Of a DNA stretch of 64,000 nt, positions 53,501 through 60,806 are shown piece after piece. The stretch lies in NCBI GenBank assembly GCA_900318115.1, contig ONJJ01000004.1, forward strand, positions 48,062-112,061. The letters run 5' to 3'. This DNA is from an uncultured Prevotellaceae bacterium (GTDB lineage Bacteria; Bacteroidota; Bacteroidia; Bacteroidales; Bacteroidaceae). The notes below the pieces were generated by a model. That model worked only from the letters and a program-made list of their open reading frames with translations, made no database searches and was not told the origin of the DNA. The position numbers and the translations under genes were made by a program. Each line of letters begins with the position of its first letter. Position 1 is the stretch's first letter.

Positions 53501-54183
53501 GCCGCCATGACCTCGTTCACGCAGAGGTCACCCTCGGCCGGCTCGTTGAACTCCGTCAGGTATTCAATCTTGATGTTGTCCACCACCAGCCAGTTGTCCG
53601 AGTGGGTCATCTCGCTGTCGTTGTACACGCCGATGTCGAGCACGCCGTCGCTCACCTCCGTCTCAATGGAGAGTCGGTAGGCTCCCTCTTCGAAGGCCAG
53701 TCCGGCCGCTTCCATGGAATTGGGGAACCAGTGTTCGTCATCGGGGTTGTAGCAGGCGAAGCCCGGGTCGCTGTCGAACCAATAGACGTACTCGCTGGGC
53801 ACCTCCACCTCCATGTCGCCCGCATAGAAGAACGCGCTGCGCTCGTCCGTTCCTTCGAGAAAGGCGGGGTACGCCCACTGGTGGCGACGGAAGCGGAACA
53901 GCGACTGCACGCTGACGCGGTAGCGGCCGTTGGGCAGCGCCAGCTGACGCGACATGTGCATCCAGCCCTGCCACATCTCGATGCACCCCACACGAATCAG
54001 GGCAAAGCTGCCGGCTTCGCCGTCAATAGTCCAGTCGGACTTGTCGCCGGTCTGGAACGACGGATTCTTGAAATACTGACTGGTGACATCCACCCAGCGG
54101 GTCTCGGCCTGCACGCTCCAGCAGACAAATGTGGCAGCGAGCAGGACGGACAACCGGCGGAAGAATATAGTGTTCTTTTTCAT
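50593..54183 (-). CDS. CotH-kinase-domain surface protein with two LTD domains
   Basis: 1196 aa from ATG 54183, where the signal peptide starts (RRLSVLLAATFVCWSVQAET). Order: a sandwich domain (~30-210), a lamin-tail domain (LCVNEVMAANTDVEMSPAF, WVELYNASDKQLTLGGCYL), a CHB-HEX-like domain (AAIYYTTDGTTPTPQQGELL), a CotH-type kinase fold (~450-790, VYVRGVNGRTGNG, KSFKLKADRVYEGKNTMDYP, FFDLDAAFG), a second lamin-tail domain (VSINEVMATNDIYQNDYF) and a full T9SS-type sorting tail (GIYIARAADAEGRSREVKI). CotH proteins phosphorylate spore-coat proteins in Bacillus; the role in non-sporing Bacteroidetes is unknown. It is divergent from the six-hairpin gene. Confidence 0.82.
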   Translation of the reverse strand: MKKNTIFFRRLSVLLAATFVCWSVQAETRWVDVTSQYFKNPSFQTGDKSDWTIDGEAGSFALIRVGCIEMWQGWMHMSRQLALPNGRYRVSVQSLFRFRRHQWAYPAFLEGTDERSAFFYAGDMEVEVPSEYVYWFDSDPGFACYNPDDEHWFPNSMEAAGLAFEEGAYRLSIETEVSDGVLDIGVYNDSEMTHSDNWLVVDNIKIEYLTEFNEPAEGDLCVNEVMAANTDVEMSPAFNFDGWVELYNASDKQLTLGGCYLSDDAARPLKWALPAGFGTIPAHGCRRIWCGSNEINSQHAPFSLDCEGGELYFSDSSGRQLFAFHYPAAISRTAYARTTDGGSEWGWTAEPTPDASNATSTFCTERSEAPTVTDGGLFDDERRVVVRAAQGAAIYYTTDGTTPTPQQGELLRTHMLHVTETTTYRFRAYEDGKLPSEVVARTYLKREREHLLPIVYVSCPDEYLYDDSIGVYVRGVNGRTGNGQSSPVNWNMDWNRPVNFQYMVPGQDDMVFNQDVDFRISGGWTRANNPKSFKLKADRVYEGKNTMDYPFFPNKPYIRNKALQVRRGGNDSGARIKDAALHEIIRRSGIDLDVMSYQPVVHYINGRYMGLINLREPNNKDFGFANFGISKDAMEIYEQSPDSGAYMMLGSSQTLLHLYDLSADCADAAVYDEICSLVDMDEFMNYMAAELYLGSWDWPDNNLKAYRKAPDGRFRVTFFDLDAAFGTDGRGMDEEGEISVGGNTFRWIDGMQWHRYDYIYDTAERRYGEIKFCTFFMNLMQNADFRRKFAATFCLMGSVFDPVRAGAILDELGARVRPTMAQEWSSPDGSLDEIRSKLKNRGASMTKQMRQYERMQLTDVTPQKVHLRSDTEGCNIYVNDVLVPYGEYTGELFAPVRLKAEPRGGNRFIGWRYAGDTQYITGNLELDLPAGTNLDIEACFGRMTRSERRRKGIAEVSINEVMATNDIYQNDYFKRSDWLELYNATGDTIDLEGWYLSDDPAQPQKYQITAAGSQATTRIAPYGHLLVWCDNRQPLTELHADFKLAAEGGMVSLTSPDAVSSSVLYYPPHTGMESVARFPDGATEICVTNIPTIGYTNRRTSYLVPTDQKALGVEDAIDLACDLTLQRRGDDLVITSSTATDVHAELYSLDGRALRSAHLRLQGGRATFSLANLPAGIYIARAADAEGRSREVKIRK

Positions 54184-54224
54184 TGCGGAATCATTTAGCA
54201 CACCTTATGGCGGCATTTGCACTA

Positions 54225-54232
54225 CAAAAGTA
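54225..54232 (-). promoter_or_regulatory. -7 box of the CotH/LTD gene
   Basis: TACTTTTG on the minus strand, 41 bases before the ATG at 54183; half of a divergent pair. Confidence 0.6.
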
Positions 54233-54350
54233 CAATAATTAATGTACACGGACAAGCCTTTCTTGGTCAAATTGCTTTTTTGACGAGTTTTGCGCCTTTT
54301 TTTGAACAGATTTTAGCGCGCGAGGTCTTGCACAGGTCAAAAAAATGCCG

Positions 54351-54358
54351 TACCTTTG
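54351..54358 (+). promoter_or_regulatory. -7 box of the six-hairpin protein gene
   Basis: TACCTTTG, 32 bases before the ATG at 54391. Confidence 0.65.
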
Positions 54359-54390
54359 CGGCGAATTTCAAGAAAGAACAAACCCGAACT

Positions 54391-56397
54391 ATGAAAAAGC
54401 TGCTCTTCATCCTCTGCACACTGTGTACCCTCCCCGCCGCCGCCCAGACCTTCAGCCTCAGCCTGAAGCAGCCTGGCAACGATGCCAGTGCCATCGAGCT
54501 CAAGGCCGACGGTCAGCACCTCGTGGCCGCCGACGGACAGAAGCTGCCCCTGGACATCACCATCGCACGCACGGAGCTGCAAGGCGGATTCAGCCAGCTG
54601 ACACTGACCCTCCACGCCCGAGAGCGCGCGTACTATCATATAGGAGTCAGCCTGCCCACCGAGTTCCGCACGGACGACTGCGACTTCTACCTCCCGGGCT
54701 TCTGGTACCACAAGAACCTGCGTTCGCCCCGCGAGGCACCCTCCTTCCACACCTCGCGCAGCTGGAACGTCCGTGAGGACCGACTGAGCTCGCCACTGAC
54801 CGCCGTCTACGACGCCACCACCAAGCGGGGCATCAGCGTGCTCCGACAGCTGCCGGCCCAGGGCGAGGACTGCCTGACCACCCACAGCGAGGGCGAAGTC
54901 ATCCTCGCCGGACGTACCACCGTGGGATTTGTGGGCTTCGACGGCGAGAGCGGCAAGGCCAAGCTGACCTTCGGCTTCCCCTACGAGGAGACGCCCCGCC
55001 GATACATCCGCAAACTCACCCTCGCGCCCGCCATCACCGCCTTCGCCCGTATGGATGACGGCGAGACACAGATCCTCAGCTGGCTCGTACGCACCTGCGA
55101 GGCAGAGGACTTCGGAACCTTCGTCAGCTCCACCTGGCAGCACTGCGTGGACCGCCTGGCCCCCAAGCCCCTGAAGCCCCGCTACACCCCCAGCCAGGTG
55201 AAAGAGCAGCTCGCCAACTACTTCCGCATGGCCTACGTGGACCGCTACGACATCAAATACCACTCCGGCCACACCCTCCGCTGCGACGACTGCAAACCCT
55301 TCCCCTCGGCACAGCTGGGATTCTGCGGACGCACTATCCTCAATGCCTTCAACGCCCTCGAGTGGGGCGAGCAGACCGGCGAAAAGCTCTTCGTGGACCA
55401 GGCACATGCCATCCTCGCCAGCTACCTCGCACACGGACTCACCGAAGGCGGATACTTCAAGGACGAACTGCGACTGGATCAGCCCCTGCCCGCCGACCGC
55501 GACATCGTCCACAGCATACGCCAGCAGAGCGAAGGCGTCTACGCCGTGTTCCACTACCTCAACTACGAACGCCGCCACGGACGCCAGCACCGTGACTGGG
55601 AACAGGCCCTGCGCCGACTCCTGGACCGCATGCTCCAGCTGCAGAAACCCGACGGCAGCTTCCCCCGCAAGTACCGCGACGACCACACCGACGTCGATGC
55701 CTCAGGAGGCAGCACACCCAGCGCCACATCCACACTCGTAATGGCCTATAAGTACTTCAAGGACAAACGCTACCTCGAGGCTGCCAAGCGCACCGTGGAC
55801 TACCTCGAAACCCACATCATCGCGCCCTCGGACTATTTCTCCAGCACCCTCGATGCCAACTGCGAGGACAAGGAAGCGGCCATCAGCGCCGTCACGGCCA
55901 CCTACTACCTGGCCATGGTCACCAAGAAAGCCGAGCGCCAGCACTACGTAGACCTCTGCCGGCGAGCCACCTACTTCGCCTGCACCTGGTACTACCTCTG
56001 GGACGTCCCCTTCGCACAGGGACAGATGCTCGGCGACCTCGGATTCCAGAGCCGCGGATGGGGCAACGTCAGTGTGGAGAACAACCACGTCGACGTCTTC
56101 ATCTTCGAACTCGCACACATCGCACGCTGGCTGTCCGCGCAGACAGGAGAACAGCGCTTCGCACTACTCGCCGAACTCGCCGAATCCAGCATGAACCAGC
56201 TGCTGCCCACACCCCAGCGACTCTGCGGCATCGGAGTGCCAGGATTCTACCCCGAAGTCGTTCAGCACACCACCTGGGACTACGGGCGCAACGGCAAGGG
56301 ATTCTACAACGACATCTTCGCTCCAGGATGGACCATCGCATCGCTCTGGGAACTCTACTCCCCGCGTCGCACCGCCGACTTCCTGGAAATGAAATAA
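54391..56397 (+). CDS. Secreted six-hairpin (alpha/alpha) glycosidase-like protein
   Basis: 668 aa from ATG 54391, where the signal peptide starts (KLLFILCTLCTLPAAAQ). An N-terminal beta-rich part (~20-290) is followed by an all-helical part with Trp/Tyr/His-rich hairpins (YFRMAYVDRYDIKYHSGH, LQKPDGSFPRKYRD, HTDVDASGGSTPSATSTL, YYLWDVPFAQGQM, NNHVDVFIFELAHIARW). This arrangement is seen in six-hairpin glycosidases and polysaccharide lyases. I do not recognise the family or substrate. Its position near GH43 and DUF4965-GH2 genes suggests plant or host glycan breakdown. Confidence 0.7.
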   Translation: MKKLLFILCTLCTLPAAAQTFSLSLKQPGNDASAIELKADGQHLVAADGQKLPLDITIARTELQGGFSQLTLTLHARERAYYHIGVSLPTEFRTDDCDFYLPGFWYHKNLRSPREAPSFHTSRSWNVREDRLSSPLTAVYDATTKRGISVLRQLPAQGEDCLTTHSEGEVILAGRTTVGFVGFDGESGKAKLTFGFPYEETPRRYIRKLTLAPAITAFARMDDGETQILSWLVRTCEAEDFGTFVSSTWQHCVDRLAPKPLKPRYTPSQVKEQLANYFRMAYVDRYDIKYHSGHTLRCDDCKPFPSAQLGFCGRTILNAFNALEWGEQTGEKLFVDQAHAILASYLAHGLTEGGYFKDELRLDQPLPADRDIVHSIRQQSEGVYAVFHYLNYERRHGRQHRDWEQALRRLLDRMLQLQKPDGSFPRKYRDDHTDVDASGGSTPSATSTLVMAYKYFKDKRYLEAAKRTVDYLETHIIAPSDYFSSTLDANCEDKEAAISAVTATYYLAMVTKKAERQHYVDLCRRATYFACTWYYLWDVPFAQGQMLGDLGFQSRGWGNVSVENNHVDVFIFELAHIARWLSAQTGEQRFALLAELAESSMNQLLPTPQRLCGIGVPGFYPEVVQHTTWDYGRNGKGFYNDIFAPGWTIASLWELYSPRRTADFLEMK

Positions 56398-56398
56398 C

Positions 56399-56510
56399 CC
56401 CCATACAGAACCACAAATCATCAGATGCTCCAGCGCAGAAAACCCCATACAGAACCACAAATCATCAGAAGCTTCAGCGTAGCAATCCCCATACAGAACC
56501 ACAAATCATA
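56399..56510. repeat. 44-bp direct repeat, three copies
   Basis: Units start at 56399, 56443 and 56487 with CCCCATACAGAACCACAAAT. The 20-odd bases between these cores resemble each other (CAGATGCTCCAGCGC versus CAGAAGCTTCAGCGT), so this is a degenerate tandem repeat and not an array with unique spacers. Confidence 0.8.
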
Positions 56511-56642
56511 TGTTGTTTTAGTTAGTTAGTAATAATGTAATCGGTTGCCTTTAGAAAGAGACTAAGGAACCACAAACACAGAGATTAACCTTTATAAGCG
56601 GGCCATCAATCCCGCAGAAAACCAGACATGCCATGAGCAAAG

Positions 56643-56680
56643 GACACGGACTCCGCGAGGAATCCGTGTCTTTATTTTAT
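56643..56680 (+). terminator. Hairpin with T-rich tail
   Basis: GACACGGA at 56643-56650 pairs with TCCGTGTC at 56663-56670, followed by TTTATTTTA. Probable end of the six-hairpin gene transcript. Confidence 0.6.
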
Positions 56681-56741
56681 CACCTCCGCTTCTCTTTGCC
56701 ATCCACCGCATCTTTTCGCAATCACGTCCGCATGTATAGCC

Positions 56742-56781
56742 GTGTACCACTGCTGGTACACAAAAGTACCACCGCTGGTAC
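56742..56781. repeat. Two tandem GTACCA palindromes
   Basis: GTACCA-CTGC-TGGTAC (56744-56759) and GTACCA-CCGC-TGGTAC (56766-56781), nearly identical hairpins 22 bases apart. Confidence 0.65.
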
Positions 56782-56833
56782 TCGCCCACACACCCTGCTG
56801 CATCGCCCCACGAAGCAAGGTGTATGAGGCGAA

Positions 56834-56899
56834 ACACCGTGATGTATGGGGCGATACACCTTGGTGTATGGAGCTATACACCTTGATGTATGAATAGCC
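56834..56899. repeat. 22-bp tandem hairpin repeats
   Basis: Units at 56834, 56856 and 56878 with the core ACACCTTGATGTATG or ACACCTTGGTGTATG; the middle copy holds the small palindrome ACACC-TT-GGTGT. The period equals that of the GTACCA palindromes just upstream. Confidence 0.7.
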
Positions 56900-56938
56900 C
56901 CTGAACCACCTCCCCTACCCTCCTCGCCCCCTTTGCAT

Positions 56939-57057
56939 GCAAAACAGAATTTCAAAAACCTTGCTAACCTTGCTATTTTTGTTAAAAAACCATAATTCTT
57001 TTTACATAAATTAACTTTATTAGCAAGGTTAGCAAGGTTTTTGAAATTCTGTTTTGC
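56939..57057. repeat. Perfect 37-bp inverted repeat
   Basis: The left arm (56939-56975, starting GCAAAACAGAATTTC) and the right arm (57021-57057) are exact reverse complements, 45 bases apart. Each arm holds a 9-base tandem (GCAAGGTTA GCAAGGTTT). The enclosed 45 bases are very AT-rich and hold no gene. Confidence 0.95.
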
Positions 57058-57214
57058 AAAATCATGCCGAAGACTTCTTGGACGACCAAGCGGCAAAGCC
57101 GAGCGAGCAATGTTTTCGGAGAAAAAAGGGAAACAAACAAATGTTTTTTGCTCTATTTTTGCCCCTACCCAAACTTTTTTCCTTGCATTTTACGTCAGAA
57201 TCAGAACTTTTGCA

Positions 57215-57222
57215 TATCTTTG
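57215..57222 (+). promoter_or_regulatory. -7 box ahead of the structured leader
   Basis: TATCTTTG just upstream of a run of hairpins; transcription would start near 57229, inside or just after the first hairpin. Confidence 0.55.
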
Positions 57223-57517
57223 TGCCCGAAAGGGCACGAAACGGCTCTGATGCGAGCCGCAGGAAACCTTAGCGAAGGAGCCCGATCTACTTATCGGTTA
57301 AACAAATAATAAGGCAACATTAGCTTTATTCGGAAACCTTGAAACCTGAGAAATTTCAAAGAGTGAATATCCGATGAAAGAGTTGATGTCTGCGCTTGAT
57401 AGCGTGGACGTGACTTTATCTGGATATTCGGGTTTTCTCAGGACCTCAAGGTTAGATAAGCGTCAAAGGTCGCGCTATTTCTATGCCTTGAGGTTCTGTC
57501 TTGCAAGCCCGAACCTC
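57222..57517 (+). ncRNA. Candidate structured RNA / long leader of the methyltransferase gene
   Basis: Four small hairpins in a row: GTGCCC-GAAA-GGGCAC (57222-57237), CGGCTC/GAGCCG (57242-57259), CCTT-AGCG-AAGG (57267-57278), CCGAT/ATCGG (57282-57297). Then a nested long stem: ACCTTGA (57336) with TCAAGGT (57452), CCTGAGAAA (57345-57353) with TTTCTCAGG (57434-57442), GAATATCC (57365-57372) with GGATATTC (57422-57429), and an 8-bp closing hairpin at 57388-57409. A last stem GAGGTTC/GAACCTC spans 57490-57517. No reading frame of its own is convincing, and the methyltransferase starts at 57556. I do not recognise a known RNA class. Confidence 0.55.
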
Positions 57518-57555
57518 CCGAAGAAAAGCCAAACGAGCCAATTAATGCTATCAGT

Positions 57556-58575
57556 ATGGCAAACAAAAACCTCAATGCAGCTAAAGAGGCAAAGAAGGAT
57601 GAGTTCTACACGCAGTTGGAGGACATCAACAACGAGTTGCGGCACTACCGCGAGCACTTTCGCGGAAAGACTGTGCTGTGCAACTGCGATGATCCACGGG
57701 TGTCGAACTTCTTTACGTACTTTGCTTACAACTTTGAATTCCTCGGATTAAAACGACTAATTACCACTTGCTACAAGAACCAAGACATAGACCTCTTTAG
57801 CCAGAACCAAAGTGAGCAAGCAGTCTATCTTATCTATGAGGGCGACAAGAACGGCAACAACGTTCCCGACCCAGAGGAGATTGGCATCCACCCGCTTAAA
57901 GGAGATGGAGATTTCCGCAGTCCAGAGTGCATTGAGTTGCTGAAGCAGGCTGATATTGTGGTGACGAATCCACCATTCTCGCTATTCAGAGAGTATGTGG
58001 CACAGTTGATGGAGTACGATAAGAAATTTTTGATTATCGGCCATCAAAACGCGATTCATTACAAAGAAATCTTCCCATTAATAAAAGAGAATATGATTTG
58101 GCTAGGGTATGGTTTTAAAGGTGGAGCCGGCCATTTTATTTCAAACTACGAGGATAGAGCAACAGCTGGTGACCATCGTGAAGGTATGATTAGGGTTTCC
58201 GGAGTACATTGGTTTACAAACCTAGAAACCAAGAAACGCCATGAGAATTTAATTCTTTACAAACGCTATACACCGGAAGAATACCCACACTACGAAAACT
58301 ATGATGCCATAGAGGTTAGTAAGACGGCAGATATCCCCTACGACTATGAAGGGGCAATGGGAGTTCCCACCACTTTCCTCGATAAGTATAACCCTGATCA
58401 GTTCGAGATAATTGGATTGGCAGAAGGAGATTTGGGAAAAGAACTTGGTTTAAAGCCATTCAATAGAGAACTGAAAAAATTAAATAAGAGTTTACGTGAC
58501 GGCCAACTCTTCTTTATGGCAGATGGCTATCCTCAGAAACCTTATTCGAGAATTCTCATCCGCAAGAAACAATAA
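57556..58575 (+). CDS. EcoRI-family adenine-specific DNA methyltransferase
   Basis: 339 aa. The N-terminus KDEFYTQLEDINNELRHY and the catalytic motif IV ADIVVTNPPFSLF are those of the EcoRI-family N6-adenine methyltransferases; WLGYGFKGGAG and the C-terminal part complete the family pattern. It should methylate adenine in a short recognition site; the site cannot be predicted. The next gene, a DUF262-HNH nuclease, follows after 3 bases, so methylation may mark self DNA against that nuclease. It sits in the AT-rich island and behind the structured leader. Confidence 0.88.
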   Translation: MANKNLNAAKEAKKDEFYTQLEDINNELRHYREHFRGKTVLCNCDDPRVSNFFTYFAYNFEFLGLKRLITTCYKNQDIDLFSQNQSEQAVYLIYEGDKNGNNVPDPEEIGIHPLKGDGDFRSPECIELLKQADIVVTNPPFSLFREYVAQLMEYDKKFLIIGHQNAIHYKEIFPLIKENMIWLGYGFKGGAGHFISNYEDRATAGDHREGMIRVSGVHWFTNLETKKRHENLILYKRYTPEEYPHYENYDAIEVSKTADIPYDYEGAMGVPTTFLDKYNPDQFEIIGLAEGDLGKELGLKPFNRELKKLNKSLRDGQLFFMADGYPQKPYSRILIRKKQ

Positions 58576-58578
58576 ATC

Positions 58579-59688
58579 ATGGACATACAACTTCATTCTA
58601 TCAAAGTACGCGACCTGATAGATGGTTACGTGAACGACCCAGATCATGGTGTGCGTGGTTACGGTGGACGACTTGATATCCGACCGCCATATCAACGAGA
58701 GTTTCGCTATGACGTGAAACAGAAGCAGGCTGTGGTTAACACCATCCTGAAAGGCTTTCCTTTAAATATAATGTATTGGAGTGTGGTGGGCGATGACATG
58801 TACGAAATGATAGATGGTCAGCAGCGTACACTCTCCATTTGCGAGTTCCGCTATCATGAGTTTAACATCACTGATCCTGAGCGAGGTGTGCTGTTCTTCT
58901 CATCGCTGACGGAAGCAGAGCGAGATGCATTTCTCAACTACGAGTTGACGATTTATTTCTGCACAGGTACAGACAAGGAGAAACTGGACTGGTTTCGCGT
59001 TATCAATATCGCTGGTGAACGATTGCTGGAGCAGGAACTGCTGAATGCTGTCTATGTAGGACCATTCGTTAGTGATGCACGCCGTTATTTTTCGAAAAAC
59101 GGCTGCCCTGCTTACAAGATGGCCAGCGACTTATTGAATGGCAATGCCATTGAACAAGCCTATCTATCCACCATACTTCACTGGGCTGCTCGCCACGAGG
59201 GTATTAAAGAAGTGAGCGAATACATGGCCAAGCACAAATACGATACCAATGCTAATCAACTATGGGCATATTTCTCGGCTATCGTAACATGGATACGCTC
59301 CACATTCATCAAATACCGCAAAGAAATGAAAGGTCTGGATTGGGGATGGCTCTACGATACATTCCACGAACACATTTACGATACCACTGAATTGGAACAG
59401 CGCATCCATGACCTGATGGAGGACGACGAAATTGTGAAGAAATCAGGCATTTACAGCTACGTCCTCAGCGGCGATTTGCGTGACCTCAGTTTCCGCACTT
59501 TCGACAAGAAACAGAAGCGTGAAGCCTACGAGCGTCAAGGTGGCATCTGCCCCCTTTGTGGTAGACACTTTGAACTGGAAGAGATGGAGGGTGACCACAT
59601 CACCCCATGGGCTGAAGGCGGCGTGACGACAGCCGAGAACTGCCAGATGCTGTGCAGGGAATGTAATCGAAGAAAAGGAGCTAAATAG
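58579..59688 (+). CDS. DUF262 - HNH endonuclease
   Basis: 369 aa. The N-terminal DUF262 domain shows PPYQREFRYD and MIDGQQRTLSI, the latter matching the NTP-handling DGQQR motif of GmrS/ParB-like proteins. The C-terminus is an HNH nuclease with a zinc knuckle: CPLCGRHF, GDHITPWAEGG and CRECNRRKG, with His in GDHI as the probable catalytic residue. DUF262/HNH proteins act in modification-dependent restriction and other phage defence. Start three bases after the methyltransferase stop. Whether it cuts unmodified or modified DNA is unknown. Confidence 0.88.
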   Translation: MDIQLHSIKVRDLIDGYVNDPDHGVRGYGGRLDIRPPYQREFRYDVKQKQAVVNTILKGFPLNIMYWSVVGDDMYEMIDGQQRTLSICEFRYHEFNITDPERGVLFFSSLTEAERDAFLNYELTIYFCTGTDKEKLDWFRVINIAGERLLEQELLNAVYVGPFVSDARRYFSKNGCPAYKMASDLLNGNAIEQAYLSTILHWAARHEGIKEVSEYMAKHKYDTNANQLWAYFSAIVTWIRSTFIKYRKEMKGLDWGWLYDTFHEHIYDTTELEQRIHDLMEDDEIVKKSGIYSYVLSGDLRDLSFRTFDKKQKREAYERQGGICPLCGRHFELEEMEGDHITPWAEGGVTTAENCQMLCRECNRRKGAK

Positions 59689-59691
59689 AAT

Positions 59692-59976
59692 GTGTCCAAC
59701 ACACAGCAGGACTTCGTCGGTGTGAAGTTGTATATCAGAAAGCCGGTGGTGGAGAAGTACTACCCTGCACTGGTGGCCAGGCAGAAGGAGATCAACGAGG
59801 CATTAGGCAGCGAACCGGAATGGGACGCCAACCCCACAGCCCAAGACAAGACCATCGCCCTGTTCCACAAGACGGATCTGTCAGACCCACAAAACGTGGA
59901 GGAGGCGCTGGACTGGATGGTTCGCCAGACGGTCGTCTTCTACGAAGTATTCTCAAAGGAGGTGGAGGGGCTTTGA
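59692..59976 (+). CDS. DUF4268-like small protein
   Basis: 94 aa, GTG start three bases after the DUF262-HNH stop, ending before a strong terminator. VKLYIRKPVVEKYYPALVAR and the end TDLSDPQNVEEALDWMVRQT resemble the C-terminal part of DUF4268 proteins, which are often longer and tied to restriction or defence loci. It could be a stand-alone partner or a remnant of a larger gene; the clean operon position favours a real gene. The function is unknown. Confidence 0.65.
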   Translation: MSNTQQDFVGVKLYIRKPVVEKYYPALVARQKEINEALGSEPEWDANPTAQDKTIALFHKTDLSDPQNVEEALDWMVRQTVVFYEVFSKEVEGL

Positions 59977-60026
59977 AAAAAGATTGCCACAAGGCTCCGT
60001 GTGTCCTTGTGGCAATCGTTTTTTTA
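59977..60026. terminator. Bidirectional terminator
   Basis: A 13-bp stem (GATTGCCACAAGG at 59982-59994 with its complement at 60005-60017), preceded by A-run and followed by T-run, between two convergent operons. Confidence 0.85.
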
Positions 60027-60040
60027 GATGATGCTGAACG

Positions 60041-60796
60041 TTACACTTCCTCTTTTTGGTGCTGAACAGCGACTATTTCGCCAATAGAAAGCGATTTACT
60101 ACTGATTTTCAAATAAACGGAATCGAATTCCACATAGATAAAGCCATTCAGCAAATAGATTCGACTTGTCCAAATATAGTCGTTATAGGCATCCAAATCA
60201 CACTCGATATTAACGCTATCCGAGAAGTGGAAGGGGACGAGATAGGTCTCGTTCCCATTTGCAGACCATGTGCTACAATAAGTATCAACAACCACTGTTA
60301 ATTCGTCCTTTTCTCGGTCGTAATGCATGCTGTGGATGACTCCATCGTGCAGATTCCAATCGTCATCTCCCATCAATCCGTCCAGACGTTCAACGTTTTG
60401 TATATACTTACGGGCTTGTGGCTGAATACCTTTAACATTTTCCGCTTCTCGGATTTCACAAAAGACCTCATAGTTCAATTGGGCATATTCAAGAATTGCT
60501 GGATTATTCAAGTGTTTGAGAGCTTCCTCATAGAGTTCTCTTTTCATGACAAAATTCTTATAAAGGCAAAAACAAAGTTTGATACAGAGTAGGCCATAGA
60601 AAGGTAGTTCGTCCTTGTAAGGTTGAGCAAGTTCATAAGCCAAAGTCATCTTGGCGACAGAATCGGAGGTTTTTCTATTCAAAAACTCTTCCCATTTGTC
60701 TTCCATTGACTCTGTTGGTTTTCCAACAGCGTCTTCAAACAGGGCTTTCACGTAACCTTTGACATCGGTAATAAAGGATGTTGCAGATGATTTCAT
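60041..60796 (-). CDS. Putative immunity protein
   Basis: 251 aa, no signal peptide or membrane segment. The N-terminal half is helical (ALFEDAVGKPTESMEDKWEEF, LCIKLCFCLYKN), and the C-terminal half is beta-rich and acidic (LTVVVDTYCSTWSANGNETY, IYVEFDSVYLKISSKSL). I do not recognise a named family. It begins 10 bases after the stop of a toxin-domain-like gene in the same operon, the usual place of an immunity gene, and the acidic, cytosolic character fits. The function is inferred from position only. Confidence 0.5.
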   Translation of the reverse strand: MKSSATSFITDVKGYVKALFEDAVGKPTESMEDKWEEFLNRKTSDSVAKMTLAYELAQPYKDELPFYGLLCIKLCFCLYKNFVMKRELYEEALKHLNNPAILEYAQLNYEVFCEIREAENVKGIQPQARKYIQNVERLDGLMGDDDWNLHDGVIHSMHYDREKDELTVVVDTYCSTWSANGNETYLVPFHFSDSVNIECDLDAYNDYIWTSRIYLLNGFIYVEFDSVYLKISSKSLSIGEIVAVQHQKEEV

Positions 60797-60806
60797 AGAG
60801 AATTAT

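Noticed and set aside
56399-56510. CRISPR-like pattern of ~23-base repeats with ~21-base spacing
   Set aside because: The intervening parts resemble one another and there are only three units and no cas gene; it is a degenerate tandem repeat.
56939-57057. Invertible promoter (phase variation) at the 37-bp inverted repeat
   Set aside because: The enclosed 45 bases are short and hold no TAnnTTTG box, and no invertase gene is close by.
57242-57278. Hammerhead ribozyme (CTGATG ... GAAAC)
   Set aside because: The core should read CUGANGA; here it is CTGATGC and the bases belong to a simple hairpin loop, so the strands needed for the three-way junction are missing.
57222-57517. Retron or group II intron as explanation of the structured region
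   Set aside because: No reverse-transcriptase gene and no GUGYG start or domain V-like hairpin was found; left open as an unknown RNA.
57374-57751. 125-codon frame starting inside the structured leader
   Set aside because: It overlaps the methyltransferase in another frame by nearly 200 bases and has no recognisable domain.
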